From Misgurnus anguillicaudatus (taxonomy: Eukaryota > Chordata > Actinopteri > Cypriniformes > Cobitidae), in assembly GCF_027580225.2 (NCBI RefSeq), contig NC_073356.2:7905001-7969000 (forward strand): a DNA stretch of 64,000 bases, written 5' to 3'. The notes under the pieces were generated by a model. That model was not told where the DNA came from, ran no database searches, and worked only from the letters and a program-made list of their open reading frames with translations. A program made the translations under genes and the position numbers. Positions 59,239 to 64,000 of the stretch are shown here, piece by piece. Every line of letters begins with the position of its first letter. The stretch's first letter is position 1.

Positions 59239-61725
59239 TGTCACAAGGTGACGATCTTTAGGGGCGGAACCAAAAGTTGGGAATTTTGGTTCCGCCCGGA
59301 AGTGTTCCACCCGGACCGGAAAGAGAGAACACCGGAACTTCCGGTAGCGCCGCGAGGAGGAAAATCGGCAAATTGAGCACAGCTGTGTCTAGTTAAGAAC
59401 AGCGGTCGGCGATTGGAGGATGCGCCGAACCAAACGGTATTTAAGATCAACTTTAATCACAGTTGGGGTGCTCTTTGTGACTGTTGGGCGTTGTGACTGT
59501 TGGCATTGTGTAGGTTCACTCGACACGCTACTGGCGGCGGTCGGATTCTCTCTCTCAAGTTGAAACAGACTTTAGAAGTAAGTGCAAACCTTAAAGGTTG
59601 AAAGACGAACGTAAACAACGTAATTGAAGACACATTAAGAGGAGAAGAAACGGAGTTGTGTGAGTACTAACTGGGGAGAAGTTATAGAAGTGTTTGGAAG
59701 AGATGTACTGTTGCAGTATTGATGTTGCTGGTCGAAGGGAACGGAGAAAAAGGAGAGAGAGAAACACTTTAAATTGACGAGTGAGTAACCGTATTGCTGT
59801 ACAACCACTGTGTATTTACTAACCTGTCTTCTAGTAAACCCCTCCGGGAAAAGGAGAGCGGCCCTACCCCTAGGGAAGCGTGGTGGGTGAGCCGAGGAGA
59901 TTCTTTGGTCGAAGCCAGCCACAGTGACGAGACCACCACTAAGGCCGCGAGATCCATCGCCGATCGGACTCGGGCAAAGTGGGCGAAGACGGGCGTCCTT
60001 TGTGTGTACACGATTGTGGTGGGTGAGTCTTTGTGCTGTGGAAACTTTCACTATAGCGTGGTGCTGAGTATTCTGCTGTGTATTGCTGTGTGTGTCTTGT
60101 CAGACAAACCTCACCTTCATACACTTTGTCTGGGAGAACGAAGAGACTGTCGGCCCTGGTGAAACCCTATTATACTGTACGTGTGAGTGTGCTTCTAGCT
60201 ACGAGCGACGGAGTGGTGCCCTGACACGAGGCCTGTCGAGACATTTGGGGGTTGCGAAAAGCAGCGGCGAAGAGCTGAGAAACTAGTGGATACGTGAGTA
60301 CAACTAAGGAAGGCTATTGTGGATATTTTGATTCTACGAAATACTTACTGTTGCAGAGAACGTGATGTAGGAAATCTCGCCCGTCCCGAGGTCCCTACAA
60401 AAGGGCGCCCCTGTCCGGTGGAAAATCGCCTAACGGTGACGTGAGAGGGCAGCGCTCGGCCTTGGTGTGACGGTGCGACGAGTACACCCCTTTGTGACCA
60501 ACACGCTCGTCGAGAGGGTCCGCCCCCGACGTTATATGGAAAACTGCATGTCCCACCTGATCAAATTGCAAGTATCGTAAGTCCGCCGTGCTTACCTTGT
60601 GCAACTAAATAACCCCCCAGGACTGTGGTTTAAATTCGAACAGGAGGGCACCGCATCCAGCTGTTGTCTGTGGAGAGAGAAGGAGAGAAAGTGAACGCCA
60701 GAGAAAACGAACCGAACAAACCCCATACTTGCCGTAGGCTGTGTGCAGCAAAGAGGTGAGAGAGCCAAGTTGAATTAACTGTGTCTTGTGTCCCAGCTGC
60801 TGTCTGTGGTGAGAGAAAGAGAGAAAGTGAACGCCAGAGAAAACGAACCGAACAAACCTCATACTTACCATAGGCTGTATGCAGCAAAGAGGTGAGAGAG
60901 CCAAGTGAAATTAACTGTGTCTTGTGTCCCAGCTGCTGTCTGTGGAGAGAGAAAGAGAGAAAGTGAACGCCAGGGAAAACGAACCGAACAAACCTCATAC
61001 TGACCGTAGGCTGTATGCAGCGAAGAGGTGAGAGAGCTAAGTTGAAGTAACTGTGTCTTGTGTCCCAGCTGCTGCCTGTGGAGAGAGAAAGAGAGAAAGT
61101 GAACGCCAGAGGAAACGAACTGAACAAACCTCATACTTACCGTAGGCTGTATGCAGCAAAGAGGGGAGAGAGTCAAGTTGAATTAACTGTGTCTTGTGTC
61201 CCAGCCGCTGTCTGTGGAGAGAGAAAGAGAGAAAGTGAACGCCAGGAAAACGAACGGAGCAAACCTCATACTTACCGTAGGCTGTATGCAGCGAAGAGGT
61301 GAGAGAGCCAAGTTGAATTAACTGTGTCTTGTGTCCCAGCTGCTGTCTGTGGAGAGAGAAAGAGAGGAAGTGAACATCAGAGGAAACGAACGGAGAAAGG
61401 TACGCAAGCAGTGAAGAGTCCATTCACCAGTCATACAAGTATTTATTCTGCCTCCAGGAAGAATAAGGAGGGCGCCACGGCTAGCAGGGACCAGGTCGGA
61501 GCCTGACGTTCCCTTCCCCCAGCTTACGGGGGTTTACATCTCTGCTGCCCCTTGCCCCTGCCTGGCCAAGCACTACAGACCCCCTGGAGGGAAGAGTCAG
61601 AGGAACCTTTAGTTTTAAATTGCCCTTTCCCCAATTCCCCACTCTTTTTAAATATTTAATAAATAAAGATTGTTTTAAATTTTACCTGCTCTCGTTGTTG
61701 TCTGGTCATTGGGTTGGCTTTGGGG
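59239..61725 (+). mobile_element. LTR-like or spliced non-coding transposable unit
   Basis: It begins TGTCACAAGGTGACGATC. An ATTGG (inverted CCAAT) lies at 59412-59416 and a TATTTAA box near 59449. Two overlapping AATAAA signals lie at 61658-61667, about 60 bp before the right edge, where related hAT sequence resumes. That arrangement resembles a long terminal repeat or a solo LTR, but no gag, protease or polymerase code is seen, the right end does not finish in a clear CA, and no target duplication is visible. The middle is GC-rich with 136 bp tandem units and several GTGAGT...CAG segments. It could equally be a non-coding, spliced element. The boundaries are approximate. Confidence 0.45.
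60657..61403 (+). repeat. 136 bp tandem repeat, five full units and one partial
   Basis: CCAG followed by CTGCTGTCTGTGGAGAG starts units at 60661, 60797, 60933, 61069, 61205 and 61340, with spacings of 136, 136, 136, 136 and 135 bp. Each full unit holds AAAGTGAACGCCAG, CCTCATACTTACCGTAGGCT and AAGAGGTGAGAGAG...GTGTCCCAG. The units differ by single bases and small indels. The long open frames on the - strand are products of the repetition. Confidence 0.9.
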
Positions 61726-62814
61726 ACCAGTTGACGAGTGACAACATTGTGTCCCAAAAGCCATTGGAAAGCATAACAAGCAGTCTGATCTAACAATACT
61801 TTAATTCCAGTTGTCAGTCGTCTGTGCAGATTCGCATGCAGTTGATGCGCCTATTGACATGCATCTTGATATATGGATATGAATTAAAGATATCCGTCTG
61901 GAGCAGAAAAGACAAAAAGCACCATGAAGGTGAAGAGAAAAGATTAAGAACACATTAAAGGAACAGTATGTAAGAAATTTATATCAATTAATCATAAAAT
62001 GGCCCTGATATGTCACTAGACATTAAGAAATAATTTTCATTTCAAATACTTATATCACTCATAACAGCGGTCCAGCCAGGATATTGTCATTTAAAAAGTG
62101 GAGTTGCAGCCCTCAACTGATGTTTATGTTGTCATTTTGTGTATTGGCCACCAGTTGTGTGATTGAAGTACCAGTTTTAGCCACAAGTTTTGTGATTGCA
62201 GTACCAGTTTTGGCCACAATCCTACATACTGTTCCTTTCATGTTTAAATTCCTATTTAGTTGTGACTAACCATGCAATGGATTTATTAGCCTACATTCAG
62301 TCCAAATCTCCAGATTCAATATTAGTCCAGTGCGTTTTGTTTAAAATGCTTGTACGCATCAATAATTACAATCTTTCATACAGTTAAAGAAATAAACACA
62401 TTCATTTATGCAAGCTGTTGTGTGATTCCTGTTAGCATTTTAAAACAATGCACACTAAAGTTTGCATATTTAGAGAATTATTGATGTATTATGGTATGTT
62501 TTCCTCTGGAGTCAAAATCTGTTAAGTTGTTTGTTATAGTTTTTTTCTGACAGCTATTTTGGTTTTATTGTATTCATAATTTTCTATTTGTTTTTCTGAT
62601 GTTCTGCATCTTTTAAAGAATATATTGGGCAGCAGACCTTGTTCAAAGTACGCACGAAACAGACTAAGGGCTGTTCAAAAAACATGTGTCAACATTTTGT
62701 CTATAGCTACATTTAAGCAGAGACAGTTAATGTTTTTTATGAACGTGCTGACAGGGTCCCCTCACAAAGTTGCTTAGGGCCCCCAGAAGTTCAGGATCGG
62801 CCCTGCTTTTAAAT
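61726..62814. mobile_element. Non-autonomous hAT-like element, copy B (left end lost)
   Basis: It parallels copy A at 34588-35060 and 36119-36190. The right end reads GGATCGGCCCTG, with GGGTCCCCTCACAAAGTTGC just inside. The left end is replaced by the LTR-like unit at about 61725. A MITE at 61957-62238 is an insertion that copy A lacks. Confidence 0.65.
61957..62238. mobile_element. MITE (282 bp) inserted in copy B
   Basis: AAAGGAACAGTATGTAAG at the left and CTACATACTGTTCCTTT at the right are inverted ends. Copy A at about 34765 shows the uninterrupted site (CACATTAATGTTTTAAATT), so the insertion is demonstrated by comparison within the window. The interior repeats CCAGTTTTGGCCACAA twice with small changes. 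Confidence 0.8.
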
Positions 62815-63757
62815 CACAACTTCTCGTATTGCACTAGCTTTGTGATGCACCATGATCCTACGTAATCACATCGAAAGGTCACGCATGATGTATGCGAAAC
62901 TACCAATCCAGTGTTTACAAGTGTGGGGAAAGAAGATCATTCAGACCTTATTGTATGTGTACCCCAAACTACCCGGACCCCCTTTTGATGACCCATGCAT
63001 TACAAACATAAAATAAATATGAGAACGTAAAACTATTGGTGCATTTAACATATTATTATTAAATATAAAATATATTATTAATTGTATTTAATAATTACAA
63101 ACTGAATGTATACTGTATACAGTCATTGGAGTAAGTTTTTTAAAGCATTCAAATTTAATTTTTTGTTTGTGCTTTTGCTAACCAGGCTTATACATTGGAT
63201 TTTAGGCTCATATTGATCAAATTATTGTTGCAAGTGAAAATGTTTATTTTTTTCATATCAGGTTGTACTTTCATCCACATATAGTTAAATGTGCATGTCG
63301 GAATTGCATTGGTAGAACAATAGCAATGTGTGAAAACAATCCCAAATTCTTCTCTGTCCAGGTTATATAGTAAAATACATTCAAAAAGTACTGCTCACCT
63401 TATTTTATACCCATTCAAGAAAACATTGGCTGTAGTGGCATCAATGAATGAAGACAACAGTCAACTAAGACAATGACATCAGTACATCACCCTTCACTGT
63501 AGTGATGGTGCCAGAATAACAACTTTAAGCCATCCGTCTTTATGCCGAAACAATGGGATTTCTCCACTATGATATCAAACTGATCTAATTGTGTGCTACC
63601 TTTGGCCTCGGGCCATTACCATGAGAAAACTCAATTGTCCCAGACAGCTTCAACCACTCTGAACAACACCTAAGGCTACTGGCCCAAACTCATCATAGCT
63701 GCCATTAGCAGTGTGCAGCGTACGGCAATGAAACTAATGTTGTGGTAAGTCAGACAC
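62815..63757. other. Repeat snippet, then possible host non-coding DNA
   Basis: CTACGTAATCACATCGAAAG at 62862 matches TTACGTAATCACGTCGAAAG at 45641, so a short shared repeat lies at 62855-62910. From about 63400 the DNA looks unique, with AACAATGGGATT and GGCCATTACCATGAG, and no open frame of note. Confidence 0.35.
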
Positions 63758-63778
63758 AGTGTGTGTGTGTGTGTGTGT
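63758..63778. repeat. (GT)n microsatellite
   Basis: About ten GT units. It gives a Val/Cys run in the overlapping 65-aa frame, which is therefore not a gene. Confidence 0.85.
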
Positions 63779-64000
63779 TTCCTAGAGATCACATCTAAGA
63801 GGGGCGCTGAGATACATTACACTTCACAAAGCTGTTGTGCGCTTTCTCTATTCCCAGAACATCTAATCTCCTGTGATTTGCTATCACTTGATCCATTTCA
63901 TTTGCGCTCTTTGAGTCAGACTCTCGTCTCAGTGTGGCTTAGCTTTTGTTCCAAGTAATTAGCCATGAAAATCTCATGAATGTCATACAATGAAGGGTAT

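Noticed and set aside
60605..61423. Long overlapping open frames on the - strand (99-165 aa) over the 136 bp repeats
   Set aside because: They arise because one stop-poor unit is repeated. The period is not divisible by three, and the frames change between units. No domain is visible.
59239..61725. A complete endogenous retrovirus or LTR retrotransposon
   Set aside because: No gag, protease, polymerase or envelope text is seen in any frame, there is no second copy of the putative LTR, and no target duplication is visible.

Overview
The window looks like repeat-dense teleost nuclear DNA, most likely from a cyprinid-type fish. It is AT-rich and dominated by class II transposons: CACTA/EnSpm, hAT, Harbinger and TTAA-target elements. 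It also carries L2-type LINE tails, tRNA-derived SINEs and (CA)n arrays. I find no exon of a recognisable host gene. Every protein-coding signal I can support belongs to a mobile element.

The best object is at 254-11691: an apparently complete 11.4 kb CACTA-like transposon. It has CACAG...CTGTG ends, a TA on each side, and a nine-copy 42 bp subterminal array. It carries two intact genes on the + strand. The first is a nine-exon gene whose exons join in perfect phase to 517 codons, of the family usually annotated in fish as 'SAM domain protein 3-like'. The second is a single-exon 814-aa Tnp2-like transposase with two C2H2 fingers and a visible candidate D-D-E set, starting 5 nt after the first gene's stop. 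MITEs have landed in its introns but not in its exons.

From 12 to 26 kb lies a graveyard of nested elements. In order: a TTA-target MITE; a broken hAT transposase (-) cut by a MITE with Harbinger-like ends and by another repeat; a SINE; a low-complexity coding remnant; a truncated Harbinger two-gene element; and a decayed second lineage of the CACTA system. In that lineage the transposase comes first and the SAMD3-like gene follows, and the latter is split by a hAT with a perfect 8 bp target duplication.

From 26 to 48 kb there is a three-level nest of hAT and foldback elements (28610-31527), several hAT MITEs with exact 8 bp duplications, two interleaved TTAA-ended elements (35069-36107), and a hAT at 40452-42004. 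Five copies of an unnamed foldback motif occur in the window (CRE-like and CTCTCGCGGTA-like arms).

From 48 to 64 kb there are L2 LINE fragments, a SINE, more MITEs, and an LTR-like or spliced non-coding unit at 59239-61725. That unit contains 136 bp tandem repeats and a series of mini-intron-like segments. A second copy of the 34.5 kb hAT follows. Stretches without repeats (about 43-45 kb, 57-58 kb, 63 kb) are plausible host conserved non-coding DNA, but the sequence alone does not prove it.
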